Source of the DNA: Actinomycetota bacterium
Lineage (GTDB): Bacteria; Actinomycetota; Actinomycetes; Actinomycetales; Microbacteriaceae
Reading direction: 5' to 3'
Length of the DNA stretch: 5,267 nucleotides
Assembly: GCA_009703545.1 (NCBI GenBank)
Contig: WLFX01000083.1
Location: forward strand, 1 to 5,267
Below the pieces are notes generated by a model, which was given only the letters and a program-made list of their open reading frames with translations, had not been told where the DNA came from and ran no database searches. Positions 1 to 5,267 of the stretch are shown here, in pieces. Made by a program: the position numbers and the translations under genes. Within the stretch, counting starts at the first letter, position 1. Each line of letters opens with the position of its first letter.

Positions 1-609
1 CTCACTGAGTCGACGGAGGCGGAGGCAATTAAATTGTTCGCCAACACCTATCTCGCGCTCCGGGTCGCATTTTTCAATGAACTCGACACGTTTGCTGTCG
101 TTCGCGGCCTGGACGCTCGCGCGGTGATTGGTGGTGTCAGCCTCGACCCGCGAATCGGTGACGGTTACAACAACCCGTCGTTCGGCTACGGCGGTTATTG
201 CTTGCCGAAAGACACCAAACAACTACTCGCCAATTACCGTGACGTCCCGCAAAGCACCATTCGCGCCGTCGTTGAGGCGAACGATCAACGTAAAGACTTC
301 ATCGCCTCGGACATCCTCACGCGCAAACCCACGACGGTAGGCGTGTATCGCCTGATAATGAAGGCGGGCAGTGACAACTTCCGCGAGTCAAGCATCATCG
401 GGATCATTGAGCGCCTTCGTGAAAAAGGCACCGATGTGATTGTCTTCGAACCGAACCTGGGTGATGAAATTCTTGCGGATGTCGAATTCGTCAACGACTT
501 CGACGACTTTGTCTCGCGTTCCGATGTCATTGTCGCAAACCGCGCGACCCCCGAATTGTCGGGAGTTGGTGACAAGCTCTACACTCGCGACCTGTTCGGC
601 AACAATTAG
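1..609 (+). CDS. ugd: UDP-glucose 6-dehydrogenase, C-terminal half (5' end outside window)
   Basis: Oxidises UDP-glucose to UDP-glucuronate with two NAD+ in the cytosol, supplying glucuronic acid for envelope polysaccharides or glycolipids. The frame is open from base 1, so the TTG at 34 is internal and not a start. About 202 residues are present of a usual ~390; the N-terminal NAD-binding Rossmann domain is missing because of the window edge. Numbering from base 1, K11 and N15 (KLFAN) match K204/N208 of the Streptococcus pyogenes enzyme. The motif [10 protein letters not shown] carries the catalytic Cys (C67, codon 199-201) and D71. The C-terminal UDP-binding domain contains [15 protein letters not shown] and ends YTRDLFGNN, very close to E. 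coli Ugd and streptococcal capsule enzymes. The last codons overlap the convergent DedA gene by 4 nt. Identity is very secure; whether it belongs to a capsule or a glycolipid locus depends on sequence to the left. Confidence 0.97.
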   Translation, partial: LTESTEAEAIKLFANTYLALRVAFFNELDTFAVVRGLDARAVIGGVSLDPRIGDGYNNPSFGYGGYCLPKDTKQLLANYRDVPQSTIRAVVEANDQRKDFIASDILTRKPTTVGVYRLIMKAGSDNFRESSIIGIIERLREKGTDVIVFEPNLGDEILADVEFVNDFDDFVSRSDVIVANRATPELSGVGDKLYTRDLFGNN

Positions 610-1271
610 CGCTGACGCTTGCGGATAATCCATTCTCGAAGTAATTCGAGGGGAAAAGGCAGCGAGGTCAGAATGATGACCACCAGTATCGCGGTGTCAA
701 GGTGGTCTGCGACGAGTGGAACTTCACCCAAGAGATAGCCGATCCCAACGAGTCCGGTAACCCAGATGAATGCACCCATCAGGTTGTACACAAGGAAAGT
801 GCGTCGGTCCATCTTTGAGATTCCTGCCAGCATGGGCACGAGTGCGCGGACAATGGGAACAAATCGGGCGAGAATGATGGCGCGCGGACCGAATTTGTCG
901 AAGTACCCGTGGGCTTTGTCGACGAACGTCGGATTGAAGATCCATGTGTGACTCCGTTCGAACAGGACTGGTCCTACCGCGCGTCCCGTCAGGTAACCCA
1001 CTTGGCTCCCGGCGAACGCACTGGCGATTACCAACGGGATTGCTACCCAAATCGGGAAATCGGTGGTGGCTGCCAGGGTTATACCCAGCACGAACAACAG
1101 ACTGTCGCCGGGCAGGAACGACGTCAGGATGAACGCGGTCTCAATAAAGATGATGAACGAGACGGCGTAGAGCGCAAATTGGCCGAACTGGGCAATGATC
1201 GCGTTGGCGTCAAGCCAGGGCAGGTCGCGTGACTCGAGCGCGAGCGACGTCATAGTGGTGAGTGAGTTCAT
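606..1271 (-). CDS. DedA family integral membrane protein (DedA-1)
   Basis: A 221-residue DedA (SNARE-associated/VTT) protein of usual length, predicted in the cytoplasmic membrane. Hydrophobic stretches lie at about 32-52, 56-95, 131-150 and 161-205. Family signatures are FLPGDSLLF (52-60), [16 protein letters not shown] (135-150) and the following KMDRRTFL. The residues shown to be essential in E. coli YqjA (E39, D51, R130, R136) all have counterparts here: E44, D56, R136 and R142. DedA proteins are associated with undecaprenyl-phosphate recycling, lipid translocation and membrane potential homeostasis; which applies here is unknown. The position usually holding Asp in the GDQxGY-type motif is Ser (GSQVGY, 88-93). 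The start at 1271 is chosen because GGGAGG lies 9 nt upstream, whereas Met7 has no such site. This puts the first 62 nt inside the upstream glycosyltransferase gene on the same strand, suggesting translational coupling. Confidence 0.93.
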   Translation of the reverse strand: MNSLTTMTSLALESRDLPWLDANAIIAQFGQFALYAVSFIIFIETAFILTSFLPGDSLLFVLGITLAATTDFPIWVAIPLVIASAFAGSQVGYLTGRAVGPVLFERSHTWIFNPTFVDKAHGYFDKFGPRAIILARFVPIVRALVPMLAGISKMDRRTFLVYNLMGAFIWVTGLVGIGYLLGEVPLVADHLDTAILVVIILTSLPFPLELLREWIIRKRQR

Positions 1272-2376
1272 CGTTCACCGCCTCCCACGACTTTCCGAGT
1301 ACACGACGACGTCCTGCTTCGCCCATTCGAGAGCGGAGCCCTGCGTCGTCAATCAAGTGTTGCACGGCGATGCGGGGGCTGTCCGTTGAGTTGACGTCGA
1401 ACAGAATCCCGTCCACCTCCGAATCAATGAGGTGGATGGGACCTCCGGATCGAGGAGCAACGACCGGCACACCGGCGGCCTGCGCCTCTTGAATCGTCTG
1501 ACCGAATGTCTCTTCGACACCGAAGTGAACAAACACGTCCATCGCCGCATAGGCGATCTGCAGTTCGCGCCCGTTGCGGCTGCCCAGAAACATCACCGAG
1601 CCGGCGGGGAACATCGTTTGGAGTCGTGCGCGTTCAGGCCCGTCGCCAATCAGAACAATCCGGGTGTTGGGGATGCCCACGAGTTCGCGGAAACGGTCGA
1701 CTTGTTTTTCCGCAGCTAGTCGTCCGACGTACCCGATGATCTGCTCACCGTTCGGCGCATGCTTCTGTCGGAAGGCGATCGTGTCGTTGGCAAAACGGTT
1801 GTTGGGGTGGAAACCATCAAGGTCCACACCGCGCCCCCACACCGCGAGATTCGTGACACCGAGGTTCGCCAGTGCATCGTGTGCGATCGGTGTTGGTGCG
1901 AGTGTCACGGTGGCTGCGTTGTGGGTGTTCGCGACGAAGCGATCAACCATTGGTTTGGCTACGGCCATCCCGTATCGGTGCAGATAGCCGGCGATATCGG
2001 TCTGGTACACGGCAACCGACGCAATCGAGTTCCGTTGCGCGTAGGCAATGGCTTGAGCACCGAGCGCAAAGGGGCTCGCGACGTGCATGATGTCTGGGCC
2101 AATCCTGTCAAGAAGGTTTGTCAGCGCGAGGCTCGGAATTCCGACCGCGAATTTGACGAGAGGGATACTGGGAACGACGTGAACGGGGATTCCCTCAAAC
2201 TCTGGGCCGGGCCGAGTCGGAGCGACGATAGACACGTCGTGACCGAGATCCCGCTGGTGCCGTGCCACGCGAATCACGGAATTCGTCACTCCGTTGAGTT
2301 GAGGAAGGAACGACTCGGTCACGATGACTATCTTCACTCCTTTAGAGTCGGTCAACTGAGTGTCGAATTGGCGCAT
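1210..2376 (-). CDS. mgtA: MgtA-like GT4 glycosyltransferase (GDP-mannose-dependent alpha-mannosyltransferase type)
   Basis: A 388-residue GT-B retaining glycosyltransferase, probably peripheral on the inner membrane face. The N-terminal acceptor domain (about 15-190) has ESFLPQLNGVTNSVIRV (21-37), H98 in HVASP, and VYQTD (123-127). The C-terminal donor domain (about 205-375) has GYVGRLAAEKQVDR with R219 and K224, GDGPERARL, and the GT4 EX7E pair E289/E297 in EETFGQTIQE. These motifs, WGRGVD (180-185), and the closing SW..V..EL..HY match Mycobacterium tuberculosis Rv0557 (MgtA) as I recall it. That enzyme family transfers mannose from GDP-mannose to a glucuronosyl or related diacylglycerol, or to phosphatidylinositol mannoside precursors. 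Donor and acceptor here are inferred. The start is uncertain: ATG at 2376 has no clear ribosome site, and family alignment would favour the GTG at 2337 (VKIVIVTES), but its AAAGGA is immediately adjacent. The gene heads a minus-strand pair with DedA-1. Confidence 0.92.
   Translation of the reverse strand: MRQFDTQLTDSKGVKIVIVTESFLPQLNGVTNSVIRVARHQRDLGHDVSIVAPTRPGPEFEGIPVHVVPSIPLVKFAVGIPSLALTNLLDRIGPDIMHVASPFALGAQAIAYAQRNSIASVAVYQTDIAGYLHRYGMAVAKPMVDRFVANTHNAATVTLAPTPIAHDALANLGVTNLAVWGRGVDLDGFHPNNRFANDTIAFRQKHAPNGEQIIGYVGRLAAEKQVDRFRELVGIPNTRIVLIGDGPERARLQTMFPAGSVMFLGSRNGRELQIAYAAMDVFVHFGVEETFGQTIQEAQAAGVPVVAPRSGGPIHLIDSEVDGILFDVNSTDSPRIAVQHLIDDAGLRSRMGEAGRRRVLGKSWEAVNDELTHHYDVARARVTRPALA
1281..1286 (-). 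promoter_or_regulatory. Ribosome binding site for DedA-1, inside the glycosyltransferase gene
   Basis: On the minus strand GGGAGG is followed by 9 nt and then the ATG at 1271. It lies within the codons for the SWEAVN segment near the C-terminus of the upstream glycosyltransferase. This site decides the DedA-1 start and supports a genuine 62-nt same-strand gene overlap. Confidence 0.75.
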
Positions 2377-2406
2377 TCTCGGTAAATGTCAGGTGAACGC
2401 ACGAGG

Positions 2407-2412
2407 TACGGT
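2407..2412 (+). promoter_or_regulatory. Putative -10 box for leaderless dedA-2 transcript
   Basis: TACGGT fits the actinobacterial -10 consensus TAnnnT and is followed by exactly 6 nt and the ATG at 2419, the spacing expected if transcription begins at the A of the start codon. No good -35 is visible at 16-19 nt upstream (AAATGT at 17 nt). GAGG at 2403-2406 lies 12 nt from the ATG, rather far for a ribosome site. The site sits in the narrow divergent region between the glycosyltransferase and dedA-2. I could not identify a matching promoter for the minus-strand gene. Confidence 0.45.
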
Positions 2413-2418
2413 AGAACC

Positions 2419-3060
2419 ATGATTATGGCGGCCTCTCAGGACTTGCTGCCCTGGTTTAACGACACCATCGCGACCGCTGGCGTCGTCGCTTTTTATCTCG
2501 TGGTGTGGGGTTTGGTTTTCGCCGGGACGGGGCTTTTCATCGGGGCATTCATCCCGTTTATCACCGGCGACACTCTCTTGTTTGCCTCAGGATTACTTGC
2601 CGCCACAATTGTGGGCGTTGACGTCATCGTCTTGGCGATAGGCACGGGAATTGCAGCATTCATGGGGGATCAATTGGGATTTGTCATGGGTCGCAATGTG
2701 GGCAGACCGTACCTCGACGCTCGTACCAGCCCACGCATGGCCAAAATTATCGCGGGCGTCGAGGTGATGTACACCCGATACGGATGGTGGTCGGTCGTCG
2801 TCGCACGATTCGTGCCCTACGGACGCGTTTTTATCCCGTGGATTGCCGGAATCGGGCGGATGGACTATTACCGTTTCCTCACCTCGAACGCCACCGGCGC
2901 AGTCCTGTGGGGAATCGGTCTGACTCTTGCCGGATACGGTGCCCATTTCATACCCGGTGTGAAATCTGCCGCGTACGTTATCGCCGGCGTTGTGATTTCA
3001 CTGTCGCTCATTGCCGGATACCGCGCCTGGCGGGCCAACAAAGCGGTTGAGGGGAACTGA
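2419..3060 (+). CDS. DedA family integral membrane protein (DedA-2)
   Basis: A 213-residue DedA protein when started at ATG 2419; an in-frame ATG at 2386 would add 11 charged residues (MSGERTRYGRT) but has no ribosome site and would lie upstream of the -10 box. Numbering from 2419, family motifs are ITGDTLLFASG (48-58) with D51, GDQLGFVMGR (83-92), ARFVPYGRVFIPWIAG (129-144) with R130 and R136, and SNATGAVLW. Several hydrophobic helices and a basic C-terminal tail (YRAWRANK) suggest a polytopic inner membrane protein with a cytosolic tail. It differs from DedA-1: the Glu equivalent to YqjA E39 appears to be Gly36, and three residues (FIT) are inserted between the conserved Pro and the GD. It may have a different substrate or may not use the same proton-linked mechanism. 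It is the first gene of a likely two-gene operon, with its stop 1 nt before the CoA-transferase start. Confidence 0.92.
   Translation: MIMAASQDLLPWFNDTIATAGVVAFYLVVWGLVFAGTGLFIGAFIPFITGDTLLFASGLLAATIVGVDVIVLAIGTGIAAFMGDQLGFVMGRNVGRPYLDARTSPRMAKIIAGVEVMYTRYGWWSVVVARFVPYGRVFIPWIAGIGRMDYYRFLTSNATGAVLWGIGLTLAGYGAHFIPGVKSAAYVIAGVVISLSLIAGYRAWRANKAVEGN
3049..3054 (+). promoter_or_regulatory. Ribosome binding site for the CoA-transferase
   Basis: GAGGGG is followed by 7 nt and the GTG at 3062. The site is encoded by the last codons of dedA-2 and fixes the CoA-transferase start at GTG 3062 rather than the in-frame ATG at 3011, which lies inside dedA-2 and would add 17 residues ahead of the family's normal N-terminus. 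Confidence 0.8.
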
Positions 3061-3061
3061 C

Positions 3062-4216
3062 GTGAGTTCGCGCGGACCACTCGCCGGCGTTGTCGTCGTC
3101 GACTTGTCTCGTGCCGTCGCGGGGCCACAGGCCGCGCAAATGTTGGGTGACCTCGGGGCACGCGTCATTAAAATCGAGTCTCCCGACGGTGATGATTCGA
3201 GGCGCTGGGGCCCGCCCTTCGTCGGCGGCGAATCGACGTACTTTTTGTCCATCAATCGAAACAAGGAATCCGTCGTCCTCGACCTGAAGACGGACGAAGG
3301 AACGTCGACTCTCACTGCGCTCATCGAACGGGCAGATGTTCTCATCGAAAATTTCCGAGTGGGAACTCTCGCCCGTCTGGGTTTCGACGATGCGCGTATT
3401 CAGGAGCTCAACCCGCGGGCCATCCTGTTGTCGATCACAGGCTTCGGACATGACGGTCCAGAGGCGAACCGGCCCGGCTACGACCAAATCGCGCAGGGTG
3501 AGGCGGGACTCATGTCGGTGACGGGCTCGGGGCCCGACGACCCACAACGCGTGGGAATCCCCATCGCTGATGTGCTCGCTGGAATGAATGGCGCATTCGG
3601 AATCGTCGCCGCGCTCTTTGACCGCGAAAAGACGGGCAAGGGGCAGATCATTCGCACGTCGCTACTCGCCGCGACCGTCGGCGCCCACGTTTATCAAGGA
3701 ACAGCGCAGACGGTAGCTGGCGTCACGGGAGTCGCCCGCGGAAATCACCATCCGTCACTCGCGCCATACGGATTGTTCCACTGCAAAGATTCTCACGTTC
3801 AGATCGCGGTCGGAACAGAAGGCCACTGGGCGGCGCTGTGCCGGGTACTCGCACTTAATCCCGACCCGCGATTTGACACCAATGCGGGTCGAGTCACCTT
3901 CGTTGACGACCTCATCGCGGCCGTCAACGGGTCACTGTCGACGTGGAAAGCGGGGGACATACTCGAGGCACTTACTGTCGCGGGTGTCCCCGCGGGCAAG
4001 GTTCGGTCGACGGACGAGGTGTATTCCTGGGATCAAACGCAGTCGCAAGGTCTCGTGGTGTCGGTTGACCACTCAACGCTGGGGCCCATCGACATTCCCG
4101 GACCCCCCTTGCGGTGGTTCGACGGAGCAACCGAAGTTACTCCGACGCACCACACCGCGCCACCGACTCTCGGTGAGCACACCAACGCCGTTCTGCGTTG
4201 GCTCGCGGACGACTAA
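3062..4216 (+). CDS. Family III CoA-transferase (CaiB/BaiF type)
   Basis: A 384-residue soluble enzyme that should move CoA between carboxylic acids, through an acyl-aspartyl intermediate. It begins with SSRGPLAGVVVVDLSRAVAG, the usual family start. Further motifs are GDLGARVIKIESP (29-41), INRNKESVVLDLK (64-76), ADVLIENFRVGTLARLG (91-107), GYDQIAQGEAGLMSVTG (139-155) and IADVLAG (168-174). The Asp of the last motif is D170, matching the catalytic Asp169 of formyl-CoA transferase and CaiB, so it is probably active. Length is close to the usual 380-430. Family III also includes alpha-methylacyl-CoA racemases, but the overall pattern reads more like a transferase; the substrate cannot be told (formyl-, succinyl-, dicarboxyl- and carnitinyl-CoA enzymes all share these motifs). 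It is probably cotranscribed with dedA-2. Its stop interlocks with the stop of the convergent lipoprotein gene. Confidence 0.93.
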   Translation: MSSRGPLAGVVVVDLSRAVAGPQAAQMLGDLGARVIKIESPDGDDSRRWGPPFVGGESTYFLSINRNKESVVLDLKTDEGTSTLTALIERADVLIENFRVGTLARLGFDDARIQELNPRAILLSITGFGHDGPEANRPGYDQIAQGEAGLMSVTGSGPDDPQRVGIPIADVLAGMNGAFGIVAALFDREKTGKGQIIRTSLLAATVGAHVYQGTAQTVAGVTGVARGNHHPSLAPYGLFHCKDSHVQIAVGTEGHWAALCRVLALNPDPRFDTNAGRVTFVDDLIAAVNGSLSTWKAGDILEALTVAGVPAGKVRSTDEVYSWDQTQSQGLVVSVDHSTLGPIDIPGPPLRWFDGATEVTPTHHTAPPTLGEHTNAVLRWLADD

Positions 4217-5079
4217 CGCTTCGCAGGCTTTTTTGCCGAGACGGTTGTCGCCGATCGACGGACGGCCGCGCGACGTACGAGCCACCGTGCGAGCCAGGCG
4301 ATTACCGCCGCGACGGGAAGCCAGGGGATGACCATTCCAATTGCGACGAGGGTTCCGCCGAAGAATGCGAGCAGTCCGTACCAACCGGCCACGATTCCAC
4401 CCCAGAAGTTGTCGGGGATGGGGTCGGTTGCACTGTCGGGGAGACCGATGTCAATCTGAATAGTCGAGAGCGCGATTTGGTCGTTGTAGTAACGCATTTC
4501 GGATTGCAACTGCTCGAGTTGGGCCTGGCGATCAGCGAGGGCCGACTCGATCTCGATGAGATCCTGCGTCGTTTTTGCAGATTTTTCCAAGGCGGTAAAT
4601 CGAGCGATGGAGGATTCCAGGGCAGAGATGCGTGCCTCGTAGTCGGTGACGGTGAGTGTCACGTCAGTTGAATTTTGGCTGAGGCTGTGAACCGTCGCAA
4701 TTTGGTCGAGCCCGGTGAGGAATGAATCGATTTCGGCGGCGGGTATGCGAACGGTTAAAGAAACCGACGTAATCTTTCCGTCATTGTCGCTGTAGACCGA
4801 TCGGCCATCAATTTTGCCCTGCGCGGCTTTGCTTCGCTTTTCGACCTCGTCGGCGACGGCCGCGGGGTCATCTCCGGTAAGAAACGCGTAGGCGGTGGTG
4901 ATGATTGATTCGTCACGAACAGACGAAATTCCGGCGGCGGAGCCGAGGTCCGTTGTGTTTCCGCCGACGGCGGGCGCACCGGCGGTATCAGAGACGGGAA
5001 CTTCACTGCCCGTAAAGGAACATCCAGCCAGACCAATCGCAGAGAGCGCGAGGACGGCCAACAGAGTATTTTTCTTCAT
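4213..5079 (-). CDS. DUF4349 domain lipoprotein with C-terminal membrane helix
   Basis: A 288-residue envelope protein of unknown function. MKKN begins a short basic n-region, then a hydrophobic core and the lipobox LAGC (17-20), so C20 should be lipidated outside the membrane. After a low-complexity Gly/Ala/Thr linker (21-52) comes the DUF4349 body. It has a beta-rich part (about 60-146, including ISSVRDESI near its start and SVSLTVRIPAAEIDSF) and a long coiled coil (about 147-202, DYEARISALESSI to QLEQLQSEMRYYNDQI), then STIQIDIGLP. A C-terminal hydrophobic segment (about 226-266, with IPWLP) and an Arg/Lys tail suggest a second anchor with a cytosolic end. The start at 5079 is preferred over the upstream in-frame ATG at 5109, because the latter lies at the promoter -35/spacer boundary and would place ten polar residues before the signal peptide. 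The gene is probably monocistronic; DUF4349 has no established function. Confidence 0.9.
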   Translation of the reverse strand: MKKNTLLAVLALSAIGLAGCSFTGSEVPVSDTAGAPAVGGNTTDLGSAAGISSVRDESIITTAYAFLTGDDPAAVADEVEKRSKAAQGKIDGRSVYSDNDGKITSVSLTVRIPAAEIDSFLTGLDQIATVHSLSQNSTDVTLTVTDYEARISALESSIARFTALEKSAKTTQDLIEIESALADRQAQLEQLQSEMRYYNDQIALSTIQIDIGLPDSATDPIPDNFWGGIVAGWYGLLAFFGGTLVAIGMVIPWLPVAAVIAWLARWLVRRAAVRRSATTVSAKKPAKR

Positions 5080-5086
5080 GTTCGTC

Positions 5087-5115
5087 ACCATACGCTCGTA
5101 AACATGCATTGTCTA
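5087..5115 (-). promoter_or_regulatory. Sigma70-type promoter for the DUF4349 lipoprotein
   Basis: On the minus strand TAGACA (5115-5110, five of six matches to TTGACA), a 17-nt spacer, and TATGGT (5092-5087, TAnnnT) form a standard housekeeping promoter. The -10 ends 7 nt before the ATG at 5079, so the transcript would be leaderless or nearly so. GGTGA (5089-5085) lies 5 nt from the ATG and could act as a weak ribosome site only if transcription began further upstream. Confidence 0.65.
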
Positions 5116-5124
5116 ACGACGACT

Positions 5125-5146
5125 TCCAAGAATTGTCCAAGGATTC
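5125..5146. repeat. Tandem 11-bp direct repeat upstream of the lipoprotein promoter
   Basis: TCCAAGAATTG (5125-5135) is followed directly by TCCAAGGATTC (5136-5146), 9 of 11 positions identical. It ends 9 bp upstream of the -35 on the minus strand. The 11-bp period places the copies on nearly the same DNA face, as in some activator sites. No regulator is known for it, and a repeat this short can occur by chance. Confidence 0.4.
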
Positions 5147-5166
5147 GTGGCCGCGCAGATGGTGAC

Positions 5167-5267
5167 CTAATGTCCAGTGAGATGGCGAAGATCGGGTAGC
5201 GACTTCACAAAGAGCGCGGGAACGATGGCCGCGGCCAGGGCGGACACCGTGGCGACCGCGAACCCTC
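5167..5267 (-). CDS. C-terminal end of a probable polytopic membrane protein (5' end outside window)
   Basis: One minus-strand frame is open from the right edge to a TAG at 5167-5169, giving 32 full codons. It begins GFAVATVSALAAAIVPALFV, a clear membrane helix, and continues with a short polar tail KSLPDLRHLTGH. Third positions are strongly G/C, unlike the other two frames. A final helix with a short cytosolic tail is typical of transporters such as MFS permeases, but this is too little to assign a family. The gene lies 87 nt upstream of the lipoprotein start on the same strand; the separate promoter between them argues that the lipoprotein can be transcribed alone. Confidence 0.6.
   Translation of the reverse strand, partial: GFAVATVSALAAAIVPALFVKSLPDLRHLTGH

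Noticed and set aside
1759..2385. A 208-codon plus-strand open frame opposite the glycosyltransferase
   Set aside because: It is fully antisense to a gene with clear GT4 motifs, has no recognisable domain, a Cys/His/Arg-rich composition typical of antisense frames in G/C-biased genes, and no ribosome site seen.
3011..3061. Upstream ATG at 3011 as the CoA-transferase start
   Set aside because: It would overlap dedA-2 by about 50 nt and add 17 residues not typical of the family. The GTG at 3062 has GAGGGG 7 nt upstream and begins exactly at the family's usual N-terminus.
4185..4240. T-run (4229-4234) after the CoA-transferase stop as a possible intrinsic terminator
   Set aside because: The T-run is the complement of Lys codons in the lipoprotein tail. 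The only stem found nearby (GCGTT...AACGC) is 5 bp, has a long loop, and ends about 9 nt before the Ts.
4198..4671. A 157-codon plus-strand open frame opposite the 3' half of the lipoprotein gene
   Set aside because: It is antisense to the DUF4349 coiled coil and membrane segment, straddles the CoA-transferase stop, and its composition (low-complexity acidic/Gly) follows from the opposite strand's codons.
5080..5109. Upstream ATG at 5109 as the lipoprotein start
   Set aside because: It lies between the -35 and -10 of the predicted promoter and would place MHVYERMVTN before a signal peptide that already begins properly with MKKN.
5107..5166. A terminator for the right-edge membrane protein gene
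   Set aside because: No G/C-rich inverted repeat followed by a T-run was found on the minus strand between its stop and the lipoprotein promoter; the only structure seen is the direct repeat.

Overview
The window looks like a compact stretch of an actinobacterial chromosome, perhaps from a Microbacteriaceae-like genus. This is inferred from moderately high G+C with G/C-rich third positions, a glycosyltransferase closely resembling mycobacterial/corynebacterial MgtA, a DUF4349 lipoprotein of an actinobacterial kind, a GTG start, and TAnnnT -10 boxes 6-7 nt before ATG codons, as in leaderless actinobacterial genes. The genus cannot be fixed from this sequence alone.

Layout from left to right: (1) the C-terminal half of a UDP-glucose 6-dehydrogenase (ugd, +), open at the left edge; (2) a convergent minus-strand pair, an MgtA-like GT4 glycosyltransferase followed by a DedA membrane protein whose start lies 62 nt inside the glycosyltransferase gene; (3) a short divergent promoter region near 2377-2418; (4) a plus-strand pair, a second and divergent DedA protein followed after 1 nt by a family III (CaiB/BaiF) CoA-transferase; (5) a minus-strand DUF4349 lipoprotein with a good promoter and an 11-bp direct repeat upstream; (6) the last 32 codons of a minus-strand probable membrane protein, open at the right edge. 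Almost all of the DNA is coding. The only intergenic stretches are about 40 nt (2377-2418) and 87 nt (5080-5166), so there is no gene-free region above 300 bases. No tRNA, rRNA, CRISPR, insertion sequence or convincing intrinsic terminator was seen.

Functionally, the left two thirds read as envelope glycan and lipid functions. Ugd makes UDP-glucuronate. MgtA of Corynebacterium and Mycobacterium mannosylates a glucuronosyl-diacylglycerol to make a lipomannan anchor. DedA proteins are now linked to polyprenyl-phosphate recycling or lipid translocation. A working model is that the ugd, mgtA-like and dedA genes serve one glycolipid/lipoglycan pathway. This is inference from gene families and proximity, not something the sequence proves. 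The CoA-transferase and the DUF4349 lipoprotein have no obvious place in that model. I did not find a clearly new system. The most noteworthy points are the DedA-GT4-DedA arrangement, the two non-equivalent DedA paralogs, and the interlocked stop codons at both convergent junctions.
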